7,889 bases of DNA from Mobilitalea sp. (GTDB lineage Bacteria; Bacillota_A; Clostridia; Lachnospirales; Lachnospiraceae). The DNA lies in contig JARKQP010000500.1 of NCBI GenBank assembly GCA_029974875.1, positions 1 through 7,889 of the forward strand, given 5' to 3'. Below the pieces are notes generated by a model. The model ran no database searches and had not been told where the DNA came from. It was given only the letters and a program-made list of their open reading frames with translations. Position 1 is the first letter of the stretch, and each line of letters opens with the position of its first letter. Shown piece by piece: positions 1-6,798 of the stretch. The translations under genes were made by a program, and so were the position numbers.

Positions 1-615
1 CAAGGTCTTCTTGTCCGATACAAAGGATATTCCATACCACTTCTTTTTATCGGTACCCACTGTTTCATTAATTACGGTAACAGCATTGCCCTTCGCCAGA
101 CCGGCAACCTTTTTATAACCGGTACCCGGACCGCTTCTGACGTTCAAGGTGGATGCTGTAACAGCCGCCTTTATCTGAACCTTTTTTGTGATTGCCGTAC
201 CGGAAGAAGGTGCCTTCGTCGGTACAGGTGTGGCAGTCGGCTTTGAGGCAGGCTTTGGTGTCGGCGTCGGTTTCTTCGTTGGCGTTGGCGTCGGTGTTGC
301 CGCCACCTTAACATAGTCCTTATGTACATAGCCCTTTACTGTTTTTCCATTAAACTTCAGGGATACATAATAGAAGTCCCCTGACTTGCTAATTACATTA
401 AAGGTATCTCCTTTGCTTAAGTATACATCTGTTCCGTTCAATTGTACCTTGGCTGCCGTAACCGAGGCTTTCGCCCTGACATTTAATGTACTGGCCGTTA
501 CAGTTCCCGTCTGTGCTGCTAAAGCATTATGTGAATTCCCCATGAATTGCTGCGGAATAATCAACAAGAAAATCAAAAAAACAATCAGCCATTTTTTTAA
601 GTACTGTCTTTTCAT
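1..615 (-). CDS. Secreted SH3-domain protein with Thr-Pro linker (3' end outside window)
   Basis: The reading frame is open from an ATG at 615 to the left edge of the window, giving 205 residues with no stop, so the C-terminus is missing. Residues 1-34 look like a Sec signal peptide: MKRQYLKK, then a hydrophobic stretch WLIVFLIFLLII, with a plausible cleavage after ALAA. Residues 36-104 resemble a bacterial SH3 domain (STLNVRAKAS near the start, GYVHKDYVKV at the end). Residues 106-140 are a low-complexity linker rich in Thr, Pro and Lys (TPTPTPTKKPTPTPKP). A second, more canonical SH3 domain starts near 150 (STLNVRSGPGTGYKKV). The upstream AAGGGG, 6 nt before the ATG, fits as a ribosome binding site. 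Such domains usually bind peptidoglycan or its peptides and accompany a cell-wall hydrolase or protease domain. That catalytic part would lie outside the window, so the enzyme type is unknown. The gene follows the purD terminator and is probably a separate transcript. Confidence 0.85.
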   Translation of the reverse strand, partial: MKRQYLKKWLIVFLIFLLIIPQQFMGNSHNALAAQTGTVTASTLNVRAKASVTAAKVQLNGTDVYLSKGDTFNVISKSGDFYYVSLKFNGKTVKGYVHKDYVKVAATPTPTPTKKPTPTPKPASKPTATPVPTKAPSSGTAITKKVQIKAAVTASTLNVRSGPGTGYKKVAGLAKGNAVTVINETVGTDKKKWYGISFVSDKKTL

Positions 616-828
616 TACAAACCCCTTCCCAAGAAATGATTCAAACCTGAAGGCAGTCTTCCTGCCCTTTCCCAGCTTGTAAGCAGTCCAGCATCCTTGC
701 CAAAATCCTTTTCCAATAAGTATCCTCTTTTTCTATTTACTGACATTCTAAAAAGGAAGTATGGCACTTATGTGGCATATTCCCCCATTAATTGATATTT
801 CTTCTTTGGTAATTCTGAAGAATTTTGC
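616..828. other. Gap upstream of the SH3 protein gene; weak promoter candidate
   Basis: No gene is seen here. On the minus strand a possible sigma-A-type promoter is TTGGCA (703-698), a 16-nt spacer, and TACAAG (681-676), which is only a fair match. An imperfect inverted repeat, ATGGCAC-TTAT-GTGGCAT on the plus strand (761-778, one mismatched pair), lies upstream of it and could be an operator. A small 5-bp hairpin, GGCAG/CTGCC (652-666), would sit in the 5' untranslated region. None of these is strong alone. Confidence 0.25.
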
Positions 829-864
829 AAAAAAACAGCATGGGAAAATAATTTCCCATGCTGT
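829..864 (-). terminator. Rho-independent terminator of the purMND operon
   Basis: Reading the minus strand, a perfect 13-bp stem with a 4-nt loop (stem arm CAGCATGGGAAA and its complement, plus one A-T pair at the base) is followed directly by seven T residues (835-829). It lies about 95 nt past the purD stop codon and 214 nt before the SH3 protein start, so it most likely ends the purine transcript. The plus-strand side of the stem has no comparable T run, so it acts in one direction only. Confidence 0.9.
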
Positions 865-957
865 ATATAAGCTATCAAAAGTTGCTTTTTAATTTGCTTC
901 CTATGATATAAATCTTTCTATATGCTTATCAATTTCCTAAATCAGTCCCGCATGCCC

Positions 958-2232
958 TTATGCCTCATCAATTGCCTTACCGATATCATTTCGCATGTAC
1001 TTGTTGGCAAAATCAATCCAGGCAGTCGCCTCATAGGCTTTTTTTCTCGCTTCCTTCAGATCCTTTCCGGTAGCTGTAACGCCAAGCACGCGTCCGCCAT
1101 TGGTCAGGATCTCATCCCCTAATTTTTTCGTTCCGGCATGGAATACGAAATAATCCTCTTTTCCTTTAAAGGCATCCAGCCCCTCAATGGGAAGTCCCTT
1201 GACATAGCCTTCGGGATAGCCCTGGGAAGCAAGAACAACGCATACGGCGGCATTGTCCTCAAACTCCAGGCTGATCTGGTCAAGCCTGCCATCAATGCAG
1301 GCCTCCATTACTTCAATAATATCATTCTTCATCCGGGGAAGCACCACCTGTGCCTCCGGATCACCAAAACGGGCATTATATTCCAGCACCTTCGGGCCGT
1401 CCTTTGTCAGCATAAGCCCAACAAAAAGGATCCCCTTAAATTCCCTGCCTTCCGCCTTCATTGCATCCATGGTAGGCTGATAAATATTCTTTTTGCAAAA
1501 CTCATCTACCTCCCTGGTATAGAAGGGGCTTGGTGAAAAGGTCCCCATCCCTCCGGTATTTAACCCCTTGTCCCCATCCTTTGCCCTCTTATGGTCCTGG
1601 GCGCTTGTCATAGGGGCAATATTGGTTCCATCACAGAAGGCCAGCACGGATACCTCCCGGCCGGTCATGAATTCCTCAATAACAAGGCGGTTCCCTGCAA
1701 CGCCGAACTGTTTATCCTCCATAATCAGCTTCACGCCATCAAGCGCTTCCTGGTGGGTATTGCAAATCAGGACACCCTTCCCCAGTGCAAGCCCGTCCGC
1801 TTTTAAAACAATGGGATAATTGCTGTTACGGCTTAAATAGGCAATTGCCTGTGAAGGATGGTCAAAGGTTTCATAGGCTGCCGAGGGTATCCCATACTTT
1901 TTCATCAGATCCTTAGAAAACGCCTTGGAGCCTTCAATGATTGCCGCTTCTTTCCTGGGTCCGAACACCCTAAGTCCCCTGCCCTCGAAGACATCCACTA
2001 TACCTCCAACCAAAGGATCATCCGGTCCTACGATGGTCAGGTCAATGTTCTCCTGTACGGCAAAATCAGCCAGCCCTTCAAATTCATTGACAGCGATATC
2101 TACACACTCTGCGATACCGGCAATACCTGCATTTCCCGGTGCGCAGTAAAGCTGGTCAACCTTTGGACTCTGTGCAGCCTTGCATGCAATCACATGCTCC
2201 CTTCCGCCGCTGCCAATAATTAAAACCTTCAT
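958..2232 (-). CDS. purD: Phosphoribosylamine-glycine ligase (GAR synthetase)
   Basis: This cytosolic enzyme joins 5-phosphoribosylamine and glycine using ATP to form GAR, step 2 of de novo purine synthesis. The 424 residues match the usual length. The N-terminal domain opens with the family motif MKVLIIGSGGREHVIA (1-16), and DLTIVGPDDPLVGG follows at 64-77. The ATP-grasp part shows VLKADGLALGKGV (142-154), GLNTGGMGTFSP (223-234), and LEYNARFGDPEAQ (283-295), which carries the metal-binding Glu and Asn. The C-terminal domain includes VCVVLASQGYPEGY (330-343) and FHAGTKK with NGGRVLGV. The ATG at 2232 is preceded by GGAGG at 2244-2240, 7 nt away, which fixes the start. It is the last gene of the purM-purN-purD set and is followed by a strong terminator. 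No key motif is missing. Confidence 0.97.
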   Translation of the reverse strand: MKVLIIGSGGREHVIACKAAQSPKVDQLYCAPGNAGIAGIAECVDIAVNEFEGLADFAVQENIDLTIVGPDDPLVGGIVDVFEGRGLRVFGPRKEAAIIEGSKAFSKDLMKKYGIPSAAYETFDHPSQAIAYLSRNSNYPIVLKADGLALGKGVLICNTHQEALDGVKLIMEDKQFGVAGNRLVIEEFMTGREVSVLAFCDGTNIAPMTSAQDHKRAKDGDKGLNTGGMGTFSPSPFYTREVDEFCKKNIYQPTMDAMKAEGREFKGILFVGLMLTKDGPKVLEYNARFGDPEAQVVLPRMKNDIIEVMEACIDGRLDQISLEFEDNAAVCVVLASQGYPEGYVKGLPIEGLDAFKGKEDYFVFHAGTKKLGDEILTNGGRVLGVTATGKDLKEARKKAYEATAWIDFANKYMRNDIGKAIDEA

Positions 2233-2318
2233 CCCTCATCCTCCATTCCTTTATCGTAACTATCCGGCAATTGCGAAACTCAAAAGCTGCTGCAGTTTTT
2301 CATCGGCTATATGGTTTT

Positions 2319-2409
2319 GCAATCACTTAATTGTGACTATATTATTTTGGAATTACATAGTTATATCTATCATTATTTTGCAATCACCTAATTGTAACTA
2401 TATTATTTT
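2319..2409. repeat. Three tandem copies of a ~30-bp repeat between purN and purD
   Basis: Copies lie at 2319-2348, 2349-2379 and 2380-2409. The outer two differ at only 2 of 30 positions, and their identity continues 4 nt to the left (TTTT). The middle copy is 31 nt and diverged, matching about 14 of the first 20 positions plus the shared TTATTTT end. Each outer copy begins GCAATCAC, has TAATTGT in the middle and ends CTATATTATTTT on the plus strand. The rightmost copy contains the last seven codons of purN and its stop. The leftmost copy read on the minus strand still spells NNIVTIK and a stop, which suggests duplication of the purN 3' end. A related fragment, TTATCGTAACTAT, occurs at 2251-2263 next to the purD ribosome binding site. 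Function is unknown. Confidence 0.85.
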
Positions 2410-3007
2410 CCACAAGAATTCTATGATCGGCGATCAGCTGGACTGCCTCAGGCAGCAGCTCCCATTCCGCCTCTTCCATCACCCTTTGCTGAAGTACCTC
2501 CGGCGTATCGCCAGGCTGTACATACACTGCCTTTTGTAAAATAATAGGTCCGGTATCAGTTCCCTCATCCACAAAATGGACTGTTGCCCCTGTTACCTTC
2601 ACTCCCCTTTCCAGCACCGCTTCATGCACCTTCAGCCCGTAATAGCCATCACCGCAGAAAGCCGGAATTAATGCCGGGTGTATATTAATAATACGGTTTT
2701 GGTAACTGCGCACAACCTGCTCCGGAATAATAAGCAGGCAGCCTGCCAGTACCACCAGATCAGGCCGGTAGCTGTCCAGCAGCTTTAATAGCGCCTCATC
2801 GAAGGCCTCCCGGTCCGCATAATCCTTTTTTAAAATAACCTGGGACGAAATCCCATGCTGCTCCGCTCTCGTAAGCGCATAGGCTCCTGCCCTGTTGCTG
2901 ATTACAACCTCTATCTTAACACCAGTCAGCTTACCCTGTTCTATCCGGTCGATCAGTGCCTGGAGGTTCGTTCCACCGCCCGATACCAGCACCGCCAGCT
3001 TTAGCAT
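2384..3007 (-). CDS. purN: Phosphoribosylglycinamide formyltransferase (GAR transformylase)
   Basis: This cytosolic enzyme moves the formyl group of 10-formyltetrahydrofolate onto GAR to give FGAR, step 3 of purine synthesis. The 207 residues fit the folate-dependent PurN family. The N-terminus has the phosphate-binding loop [15 protein letters not shown] (4-18). The catalytic core reads [11 protein letters not shown] (107-117), with Asn108 and His110 matching the catalytic Asn and His of E. coli Pur[14 protein letters not shown] (144-156) contains the catalytic Asp, here Asp151. The [12 protein letters not shown] stretch after the His motif is typical of clostridial members. The ATG overlaps the purM stop (ATGCTAA, 7-nt overlap), and AAGGGAG inside the purM end serves as ribosome binding site, so translation is probably coupled. 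The last codons, for NNIVTIR, fall within a tandem repeat that continues past the stop. Confidence 0.96.
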   Translation of the reverse strand: MLKLAVLVSGGGTNLQALIDRIEQGKLTGVKIEVVISNRAGAYALTRAEQHGISSQVILKKDYADREAFDEALLKLLDSYRPDLVVLAGCLLIIPEQVVRSYQNRIINIHPALIPAFCGDGYYGLKVHEAVLERGVKVTGATVHFVDEGTDTGPIILQKAVYVQPGDTPEVLQQRVMEEAEWELLPEAVQLIADHRILVENNIVTIR

Positions 3008-4026
3008 AAGCTTACTCCCTTCGTGCCGCTCACTGTCTCTCCTACGATAAAGGCCCTTTCCCCTGCTTCATTAATCAGCTTTATTGCCCTGTCAGCCTCC
3101 TGGCTGTCTATTGCAAGCAGCATGCCGATGCCCATGTTATAGGTATTGTACATTACCTGCTCTGCAATATCCCCATCCTTGGAAAGCATACGGAAGATCG
3201 GGGGGATGTCATAGCTGTTCTTTTTAACCATTGCATGAATGCCTTCGGGAAGCATTCTAGGAATATTCTCATAAAAGCCGCCGCCTGTAATGTGGCTGCA
3301 GGCTTTTACCGTAATACCGCCATTTTTCAAGTTCTGCAGGGCTTTCACATAGATCTTGGTCGGTGTCAGCAGGACCTCTCCCAGGGTTGATCCCAAGGAC
3401 TCGTAATAGGTATCCAGGGTATCCCGCTGCATACGGAAAACCTTCCTCACCAGGGAATAACCGTTGCTATGGATCCCGGAGGAGGCAATACCGATCAAGG
3501 TATCCCCTGCCTTTACGGAGGCACCGGTAATCAGCTTTTTCTGGTCTACGATTCCAACCGCAAAGCCGGCCAGGTCATATTCCTCCACCGGATAGAAGCC
3601 CGGCATTTCTGCAGTTTCACCGCCGATCAAGGCCGCATTTGCCTGCTTACAGCCCTCTGCTACACCCTTAACGATGTCAGCAATCTTCTCCGGCTCATTC
3701 TTGCCGCAGGCTATATAGTCCAGGAAAAATAAAGGCTCGCCGCCTGCGCAGGCAATGTCATTTACACACATTGCAACGCAGTCAATACCAATGGTATCAT
3801 GCTTATCCAAAAGAAACGCTATCTTAAGCTTTGTCCCTACACCGTCCGTCCCGGAAACCAAAGTAGGCTGCTCCATACCCTTAAAGCCTGCCAGGGAAAA
3901 CGCCCCGGAAAAGCCTCCGATATCCGTTAAAACCTCCTTGCGCATCGTCCCTTTGATATGCTCCTTCATCAGGTCAACTGCTCTATAGCCGGCTTCAATA
4001 TCTACTCCTGCCTTCTTATAATCCAT
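3001..4026 (-). CDS. purM: Phosphoribosylformylglycinamidine cyclo-ligase (AIR synthetase)
   Basis: This cytosolic enzyme closes the imidazole ring of FGAM with ATP to form AIR, step 5 of purine synthesis. I place the start at the ATG at 4026 ([20 protein letters not shown]), giving 341 residues, the normal family length. It has GGAGG at 4038-4034, 7 nt upstream. The frame also allows a GTG start at 4074, but that has no ribosome binding site and would add 16 residues unlike the family. Family motifs are [15 protein letters not shown] (57-71), [11 protein letters not shown] (81-91), [12 protein letters not shown] (134-145), [14 protein letters not shown] (181-194) and [16 protein letters not shown] (245-260). 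It is the first gene of the pur cluster here, and its last bases overlap the purN start. A long structured leader precedes it. No anomalies are seen in the protein. Confidence 0.97.
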   Translation of the reverse strand: MDYKKAGVDIEAGYRAVDLMKEHIKGTMRKEVLTDIGGFSGAFSLAGFKGMEQPTLVSGTDGVGTKLKIAFLLDKHDTIGIDCVAMCVNDIACAGGEPLFFLDYIACGKNEPEKIADIVKGVAEGCKQANAALIGGETAEMPGFYPVEEYDLAGFAVGIVDQKKLITGASVKAGDTLIGIASSGIHSNGYSLVRKVFRMQRDTLDTYYESLGSTLGEVLLTPTKIYVKALQNLKNGGITVKACSHITGGGFYENIPRMLPEGIHAMVKKNSYDIPPIFRMLSKDGDIAEQVMYNTYNMGIGMLLAIDSQEADRAIKLINEAGERAFIVGETVSGTKGVSLC

Positions 4027-4244
4027 CGTATTACCTCCGTTTTGAATACAAGCTGAACCGGCAATCCGGTTCACTCGCCATGAATAGCAGCCTAAACTGC
4101 AAACTAACCTTCCAAGGAATAGTTAAAATATTAGCTCCATTCTTTTCCGGGGGATGGGAACATATGTGAAGTTCCTCATAAAAGATTATCGGAAGTTATA
4201 TCTTAACTATTCCCAAGTGCAGTAATTGCCCCACTTTGTTCACA
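4027..4244 (-). promoter_or_regulatory. Structured 5' leader of purM (candidate cis-regulatory RNA)
   Basis: The 218 nt between the proposed promoter and purM hold several pairings on the minus-strand RNA. The main one joins GGAATAGTTAAGATAT (4213-4198) to ATATTTTAACTATTCC (4131-4116), 16 bp with one G-U pair, closing a 66-nt domain. Inside are GGAAC/GTTCC around a 9-nt loop and a 5-bp TTCCG/CGGAA pairing. A separate hairpin follows at 4073-4054. This architecture resembles a regulatory leader, and location suggests purine control, but I do not recognise the conserved bases of the guanine, PRPP or other known purine riboswitches. A PurR-type box was not seen. The leader and its function are inferred. 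Confidence 0.45.
4054..4073 (-). promoter_or_regulatory. GC-rich hairpin just upstream of the purM ribosome binding site
   Basis: On the minus strand TGAACCGG, the loop ATTG and CCGGTTCA form a perfect 8-bp stem 15 nt before the GGAGG of purM. The following bases GCTTGTATTC are only moderately T-rich, so it is a poor intrinsic terminator. It may be a weak attenuator, a translation-modulating hairpin or a structural part of the leader. Confidence 0.5.
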
Positions 4245-4276
4245 ATTTTAGCATATTCCGTCCCATTTGTCGTCAA
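4245..4276 (-). promoter_or_regulatory. Candidate promoter for purMND
   Basis: On the minus strand TTGACG (4276-4271) is a good -35 match, and TAAAAT (4250-4245) is a good -10 match preceded by TG one base upstream (TGCTAAAAT, extended -10). The spacing is 20 nt, longer than the usual 17, so the extended -10 may carry most of the activity. It is the best promoter-like site in the 341-nt gap between the permease gene and purM, and it would produce a leader of roughly 210 nt. Confidence 0.45.
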
Positions 4277-4367
4277 TTTTCGCCGAATAATTTCTTATGT
4301 TTTTTATAAGTCGGCCTAATAATTTGAACGCCATCTATAAGTAATATTAATCTTTGTGTCTCAAATA
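4277..4367. other. 3' region after the permease gene; imperfect hairpin, no clear terminator
   Basis: No gene is seen. On the minus strand GCCGA and CTTAT pair with ATAAG and TCGGC (4315-4282), with a 7-nt loop and a 7-nt bulge on one side. No T run follows the hairpin on either strand, so it does not look like a standard terminator. Readthrough from the ABC transporter genes into purM therefore cannot be excluded. Confidence 0.3.
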
Positions 4368-5951
4368 TCAAAGCTCCGCGTAACGTTTCTTCCCATAGGT
4401 CACCAATATCAAATATAAAATGAGAGCCAAAAGGAGCGTCAGGATGAGGAACACCAGATATGCCAGCAGGAAAGATCCTAATAGATATAAAATTACAAAT
4501 TGTATCCCCACATAGGCCATAGCTGAGAAAACTGTTACCATAACAGCTGCGCTCTGCTTTACCACCACAACCTCGGAAACCCAGTTAAAATTAGGGAATA
4601 TCAAATTAATTACTAATCCATAGCAGGCAATCAGTACGGAGCTGGCTGCCGTCACCAGCACCAGAAGCACGGTCTGGTATATCCCCAGCCCCAGAGCCCA
4701 GCCTATTATAGCGGCATCCAGAACTGCCGGTGCTGTTATGGTCAAATTGACTGCCAGCTTTGCCAGATATACCTGTTTATAAGTGACAGGCAGGGATTTT
4801 ATAATCCATAGGCTGCGCCCCTCCAAGGAAATGGAGGAGGACGAAGAACAAGTCAGAACCACACAGAAGCTTATGGCTACCGGTAGGCTTGTAGACAGCT
4901 GGGCAGCTGCCTGGGGATCTCCGACCAGGGTTCCAAGGTCGACAAAAATCAAGGCAATTGCCCCTACCGTAAGCATCAGAATCCCAATTCCCGCATTCAA
5001 TACATACAAGGATGAGGAAAAAAATCTTTTTAGTTCCTTTCCATACAGCGCTTTCCAAGGCGAGGAGGTCTTGAGCTCCCCCATCTTAAAATTAGCCCTG
5101 GCTGTTCCTGTCAGCATGGCCGTGTTCATTCTTTTGAATACGAGCTTAAGTAATGCTGTATATATCCAAAATGCCAGGATTGAAATTCCAATGAACATGA
5201 CCAGCGCCAGCACATCATAGTCAATTACCGCACTGGTAAACAGCCCCGCTAACGGGTACGCAGAATTCACCTGGCCGACTACGGCTTTCCCCACATCCAC
5301 AATCTGCTGTTCCCTTCCATCCAGCAGAAAGGATAATCCAAACACGATTCCCAATAATCCTACGGTGAACAGGATATTAAGCAAATTCTGATGCCGGAAT
5401 TTTGAAGCCGCAAGGGCAATCAGGGTTCCCAAAAATGATGCTACCACAATAGGAACCAAGGGAAGAAACAGCATCCCCACGCTGCAAAAGACATAGAACA
5501 GCAAGCCAGGATGAGCCAGGATCCCATAGGCCACCATCATTGGAACCATGACGATAAGTACAAAAATAAAATTAAAGGAATAGAGGATGATTAAGCGGCT
5601 GGCAATGATCTCACCCGTACTCACCGGCAGTGACATTACCAGGTCATAGTCCCGGAAGCCAAACACTGTGCCCTTTACCTTAAATATTGTTGTCATGAGA
5701 ATTGTAATACATAAGATCACCATCATCATCGCCGGGAGCACTTCCAGGCTGTGGTACATCCCCAAGACAGTTCCTATCATTAAGTTGTAGGTAAAGGATA
5801 CTATACTCATTACCACAACAAAAAACAGCAGCCCGGCATAAAGAAGCTTCGGTTTCTTTGTCCTTGATTTACCAAGCATAAGCATATCCCCAAGAACTGC
5901 CAACAGCTGAACACTCAATAGTCGCATTACCTTTTTCAACACACTCACCAT
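4368..5951 (-). CDS. ABC transporter permease, large polytopic, possibly two-repeat
   Basis: This is a 527-residue integral membrane protein with about 12 hydrophobic segments, roughly at 37-60, 71-90, 121-143, 150-180, 190-210, 247-270, 311-340, 353-370, 397-425, 428-452, 465-492 and 495-519. A soluble loop spans about 271-310. It is downstream of an ABC ATPase on the same strand and is presumably its membrane partner. The two halves share a cytosolic-looking motif: FRDYDLVMSLPVS (99-111) and EGRSLWIIKSLPVT (377-390), each followed by a charged turn and a membrane segment. It resembles the putative ABC-exporter permeases of Firmicutes (ABC-2-related, perhaps Pfam ABC_tran_2). Substrate cannot be told. 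The start is uncertain: GGTAGG abuts the ATG at 5951, so the GTG at codon 4, the TTG at codon 5 or the ATG at codon 9 (preceded by AAAAAGG) are alternatives. Confidence 0.85.
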   Translation of the reverse strand: MVSVLKKVMRLLSVQLLAVLGDMLMLGKSRTKKPKLLYAGLLFFVVVMSIVSFTYNLMIGTVLGMYHSLEVLPAMMMVILCITILMTTIFKVKGTVFGFRDYDLVMSLPVSTGEIIASRLIILYSFNFIFVLIVMVPMMVAYGILAHPGLLFYVFCSVGMLFLPLVPIVVASFLGTLIALAASKFRHQNLLNILFTVGLLGIVFGLSFLLDGREQQIVDVGKAVVGQVNSAYPLAGLFTSAVIDYDVLALVMFIGISILAFWIYTALLKLVFKRMNTAMLTGTARANFKMGELKTSSPWKALYGKELKRFFSSSLYVLNAGIGILMLTVGAIALIFVDLGTLVGDPQAAAQLSTSLPVAISFCVVLTCSSSSSISLEGRSLWIIKSLPVTYKQVYLAKLAVNLTITAPAVLDAAIIGWALGLGIYQTVLLVLVTAASSVLIACYGLVINLIFPNFNWVSEVVVVKQSAAVMVTVFSAMAYVGIQFVILYLLGSFLLAYLVFLILTLLLALILYLILVTYGKKRYAEL

Positions 5952-5979
5952 CCTACCAGAAATTTTGTCAAGGGTCTGT

Positions 5980-6003
5980 CTAAAAACTACAACGGGTTTT
6001 TAG
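5980..6003 (-). promoter_or_regulatory. Hairpin in the ATPase-permease gap
   Basis: CTAAAAAC and GTTTTTAG form a perfect 8-bp stem around an 8-nt loop on the minus strand, within the 65-nt gap between the two ABC transporter genes. The stem is A-T rich and no T run follows it, so it is not a convincing terminator. It could be a partial terminator, a processing site or an mRNA stability element that sets the ATPase to permease ratio. A second small self-complementary stretch, GCACCCGGTGC, overlaps the ATPase stop codon. Confidence 0.4.
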
Positions 6004-6016
6004 CGTGCACCGGGTG

Positions 6017-6751
6017 CTACTTCGTATCGATCAATTCCAGGAACACGTTTTCCAGGCTGCTATTCCCCTTCACCTCTTCCGTCGTTCCACAGGTTACCAG
6101 CTTCCCGCCCTTAATGATGGCAATCTTGTTGCAAAGCTTTTCTGCCACCTCAAGCACATGGGTTGAAAAGAAGATGGCACTTCCTTCCTTACACAGGTCT
6201 GACATAATCATTTTCAAAGTATAAGCCGCTTTCGGATCCAGTCCGACAAAGGGCTCATCAAGCACCAACAGCTTGGGCTTATGGATTAAGGCCGAGATAA
6301 TGGCAAGCTTCTGCTTCATTCCATGGGAGTAGGAGGAAATACTGTCCCCCAGGTTTGGTGTCAGCTCAAAGGCATCCGCATATCTGCCGATCAGTTCCTT
6401 GCGCTGCGCTTTTTCGATCTGATAAATGTCCCCGATAAAATTAAGGTATGCAATCCCTGACAGATGATCGTACAGGTCCGGGTTATCCGGAATATAGGCC
6501 AGCTTTTGCTTGCAGGCCACCGGATCATCCTTGATGGATATTCCGTCAATTATAACATCGCCCTCCTCGAAATCAAGGACACCCACAACAGAACGGATGG
6601 TGGTGGTCTTACCGGCACCATTATGTCCGATAAAGCCAAAGATATCCCCGCTGTCCACCTCCAGGCTCAGCCGGTCAACTGCCCTCCTGTCACTTTTGTA
6701 GCTCTTCGATAAATTAATTATTTTCAGCATAATAACGTCCATGCCCATCAT
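6017..6751 (-). CDS. ABC transporter ATP-binding protein
   Basis: This is a cytosolic ATPase subunit of an ABC-2-type transporter, 244 residues from the ATG at 6751. The Walker A motif is GHNGAGKT (42-49). The Q-loop region reads AYIPDNPDLYDHLSG, where the usual Gln is replaced, as in many exporters of this lineage. The signature is SYSHGMKQK (140-148), Walker B is LLVLDEP (161-167), the D-loop is GLDP, and the H-loop His is in STHVLEVAEKLC (His198). All catalytic motifs are intact. It probably works with the downstream permease, 65 nt away. Start choice is uncertain. The ATG at 6751 overlaps the stop of a 15-codon leader ORF (TAATG) and has AGAGGG 11 nt upstream. The ATG at 6730 (MLKIINLSKSYK) matches the usual N-terminus of homologues but has no ribosome binding site. 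The ATG at 6760 has its AGAGGG only 2 nt away. Confidence 0.9.
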   Translation of the reverse strand: MMGMDVIMLKIINLSKSYKSDRRAVDRLSLEVDSGDIFGFIGHNGAGKTTTIRSVVGVLDFEEGDVIIDGISIKDDPVACKQKLAYIPDNPDLYDHLSGIAYLNFIGDIYQIEKAQRKELIGRYADAFELTPNLGDSISSYSHGMKQKLAIISALIHKPKLLVLDEPFVGLDPKAAYTLKMIMSDLCKEGSAIFFSTHVLEVAEKLCNKIAIIKGGKLVTCGTTEEVKGNSSLENVFLELIDTK

Positions 6752-6798
6752 TACGGGCATTGCCCTCTACTGCACAAATAGCCATGAAAGTGCGGCAT
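6751..6798 (-). CDS. Possible 15-residue leader ORF before the ATPase gene
   Basis: An ATG at 6798 with AAGGGGGG nine nt upstream (6815-6808) opens a frame for MPHFHGYLCSRGQCP and a TAA at 6753-6751. The stop shares its last A with the in-frame ATG of the ABC ATPase (TAATG), a geometry typical of translational coupling. Support is the good ribosome binding site and the overlap. No homologue is recognised, and a frame this short can arise by chance. It has two Cys and two His residues but no run of one amino acid that would suggest classical attenuation. Confidence 0.3.
   Translation of the reverse strand: MPHFHGYLCSRGQCP

Noticed and set aside
225..305. Short repeated triplets (plus strand GGCGTCGGT-like) as a possible minisatellite
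   Set aside because: They encode the Thr-Pro-Lys linker of the SH3 protein, so amino acid composition explains the repetition.
386..682. Plus-strand frame of 98 codons overlapping the SH3 protein start
   Set aside because: It is antisense to a secreted SH3 protein with a clear signal peptide and ribosome binding site. Its apparent hydrophobic and Ser/Phe-rich content reflects the complementary strand.
1138..1536. Plus-strand open frames of up to 132 codons opposite purD, and similar frames opposite purM, the ABC genes and the aminopeptidase
   Set aside because: They lie antisense within well-supported genes, have no recognisable domains, and are best explained as mirror frames of the coding strand.
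4027..4074. N-terminal extension of PurM from a GTG at 4074
   Set aside because: There is no ribosome binding site at the GTG, the added residues do not resemble the family, and the ATG at 4026 has a strong GGAGG at proper distance.
4282..4315. Hairpin after the permease gene as an intrinsic terminator
   Set aside because: The stem is interrupted by a large bulge, and the only T run is in the loop on the plus strand. No T run follows on the minus strand.
5966..5971. Perfect TTGACA on the minus strand before the permease gene
   Set aside because: No -10-like hexamer occurs 16-18 nt downstream, and the site would lie only about 15 nt before the start codon.
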